Source: Anaeromyces robustus
Lineage: Eukaryota; Neocallimastigomycota; Neocallimastigomycetes; Neocallimastigales; Neocallimastigaceae
Direction: 5' to 3'
DNA: 30,000 bases
NCBI GenBank assembly: GCA_002104895.1
Contig: MCFG01000049.1
Span: 95,001-125,000, forward strand
This document shows positions 28,487-30,000 of the stretch, piece after piece (position 1 is the first letter of the stretch; every line of letters starts with the position of its first letter). The notes under the pieces were generated by a model. That model saw only the letters and a program-made list of their open reading frames with translations. It was not told the DNA's origin and ran no database searches. Position numbers and translations under genes: made by a program.

Positions 28487-29958
28487 ATGAACAGCAAAAT
28501 TTTATTACCGAAATCTTTTAATTTATCAAGAAATTTAAATGTACTATCCATAAGAATTTCATTATTTTAAAATCTTTTATAAATTTTAAAAATTAAATTT
28601 CAAAATCATTTTTAAAATAAATAAAAAAAATTTCAAAATCATTTTTATACTAAATAAAATAAAATAAAATAAAATAAAATAAAATAAAATTTATATATAT
28701 ATATAAAAGAATTTTATAAATTAAAATGATATTGAAAATTTTATAATTTTTTTTTTTTTGAATAATTTTTATAAAAAAAAAAAGATTTCTATTTATTTAT
28801 TGAAAAAGAATCATTATTAATAAATTTATTTTATTTTATTTTATTTTATTTTTTTTAATGAAATATATTATATATATTTATTTAATAATAATAAAATATA
28901 GTTATCATTTAAAGTTCAAGCTTCAAATTTAATATATAGAAGAGCTTTATCAAATATTAGTCAAGCCAATAATTCTAATTATTCCTATTCATACCCAAAA
29001 TCATTATTAGGTTTACCAGAAACTCGTATAACAAGATTAGATAATGGTTTAAGAATTGCTACTGAAACTAATCCAAAATTAAAAACAGCTACTGTTGGTG
29101 TATGGATTGATGCTGGTTCTCGTTTTGAAACTTTAGCTGATAATGGTACAGCCCATTTTTTAGAACATATGTCATTTAAGGTAAATATATATTTATGAAT
29201 GAATATAATTTAATAAAAAAATAATATTAAAAATAATAATTAATGTTAAAGATAATAATAATAATATTAAAATAATAAAACTAATTAAAATTAATAATAA
29301 TAATAATAATAAAAATAATAATAATATTTATAATAATATTTATAATAATAATAATAAAAATAATAATAATAATATTTATAATAATATTTATAATAATAAT
29401 AATAATAATAATCAATAGGGAACAAATAAAAGAAGTCAAAAAGATATAGAATTATTAATAGAAAATATTGGTAGTAATTTAAATGCTTATACTTCTCGTG
29501 AACAAACTGTATATTATGCTAAAACTCTTACAAAAAATATATCAACTTCAATAGAAGTTTTATCTGATATTTTACAAAATTCTAAATTTGAACTTTCAGC
29601 TATAACTCGAGAACGTGATGTTATTTTAAGAGAATATGAAGAAGTACAAAAAATGAAAGATGAAGTTGTTTTCGATGAATTACATAAAATTGCATTTCCT
29701 CATTCAAGTTTAGGTTTTACTATTTTAGGACCAACAGATAATATTAAAAAAATTACAAGAGAAAATATAAAATCTTACATTTCAACGAATTATACAGCAG
29801 ATAGAATGGTTATTATAGGTGCTGGTGGTGTTGATCATGATGAATTGGTTGAATTAGCTAAAAAACATTTCTCTAAAGTACCTCCACCACATAATAATAA
29901 AGCTATTTATGATCAATTTAAGAATGCAAAATTTGTTGGTGGTACAGCTTTAATAAAG
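28487..29958 (+). CDS. PMPCB: Mitochondrial/hydrogenosomal processing peptidase beta subunit (5' part)
   Basis: Exons 28487-28540, 28902-29180 and 29419-29958, all phase 0, give the first 291 residues; the gene continues past a GTAAAT donor at 29959 and leaves the window. Family members are usually about 460-490 residues. The protein is an M16 zinc peptidase that removes targeting presequences in the organelle matrix, paired with an alpha subunit. The zinc motif HFLEH gives His103, Glu106 and His107, with Glu183 in ILREYEEV at the canonical 76-residue distance, so the catalytic set is complete. [14 protein letters not shown] and [13 protein letters not shown] are family hallmarks. Residues 1-45 are Ser/Asn/Arg-rich and suit an organelle presequence. 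The first donor, AAT|GTACTA, is unusual, so the junction is less certain than the others. In an anaerobic fungus the organelle would be the hydrogenosome (inference). Confidence 0.93.
29196..29413. repeat. AAT / ATATTTATAAT repeats in processing-peptidase intron 2
   Basis: Intron 2 (29181-29418) is filled with AAT units and a duplicated block of AATAATATTTATAATAATATTTATAA type near 29318 and 29365. Confidence 0.8.
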
Positions 29959-30000
29959 GTAAATTAAATTTTATTTTATTTTTTTTTTGTTATATTTTTT

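Overview
The window looks like nuclear DNA of an anaerobic gut fungus (Neocallimastigomycota, the Neocallimastix/Piromyces/Anaeromyces group). The reasons are near-pure A/T intergenic DNA full of long AAAT, AAT and poly-T tracts, Asn-rich low-complexity insertions inside proteins, short spliceosomal introns (GTAAGT/GTATNT donors, TTATAG/TTTTAG acceptors), and an intronless bacterial-type CE1 carbohydrate esterase beside typical eukaryotic genes. The phylum call is inference; no database was consulted.

Six protein genes are supported. From left to right: (1) 1479-3257, minus, a five-exon PI31/PSMF1-like proteasome regulator. (2) 4206-6482, minus, a five-exon FUSC/aromatic-acid-exporter-like membrane protein. 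(3) 8706-15782, minus, a five-exon, about 1901-residue multidomain enzyme with the order adenylation, acyl carrier, ketosynthase, degenerate acyltransferase. (4) 20091-21662, minus, an intronless secreted CE1-type esterase with a bacterial lipoprotein-like leader. (5) 26268-26867, minus, a Cys-rich, probably GPI-anchored secreted protein whose leader is cut by an in-frame TAA at codon 5. (6) 28487 to beyond the right edge, plus, the beta subunit of the mitochondrial-type processing peptidase, which in this lineage would serve the hydrogenosome. Exon joins were checked by reading-frame phase at every junction.

The genes are independent eukaryotic units and do not form an operon or an obvious biosynthetic cluster: no tailoring enzymes, transporter or thioesterase adjoin the PKS-like gene. 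Two genes point to the rumen lifestyle: the esterase (removal of feruloyl or acetyl groups from plant cell wall) and the hybrid PKS.

The non-coding DNA, roughly half the window, is mostly simple repeats but holds several structured islands: a GC-elevated segment at 17930-18080 that folds on paper into a three-way junction plus a possible pseudoknot; a 307-bp-spaced duplication of an 83-bp element with TCACAG/CTGTGA ends near 24.2-24.6 kb; a nested inverted-repeat array carrying three copies of one 32-bp core at 27.06-27.26 kb; and an 18-bp motif containing TTGGG shared by the left edge and the processing-peptidase promoter.
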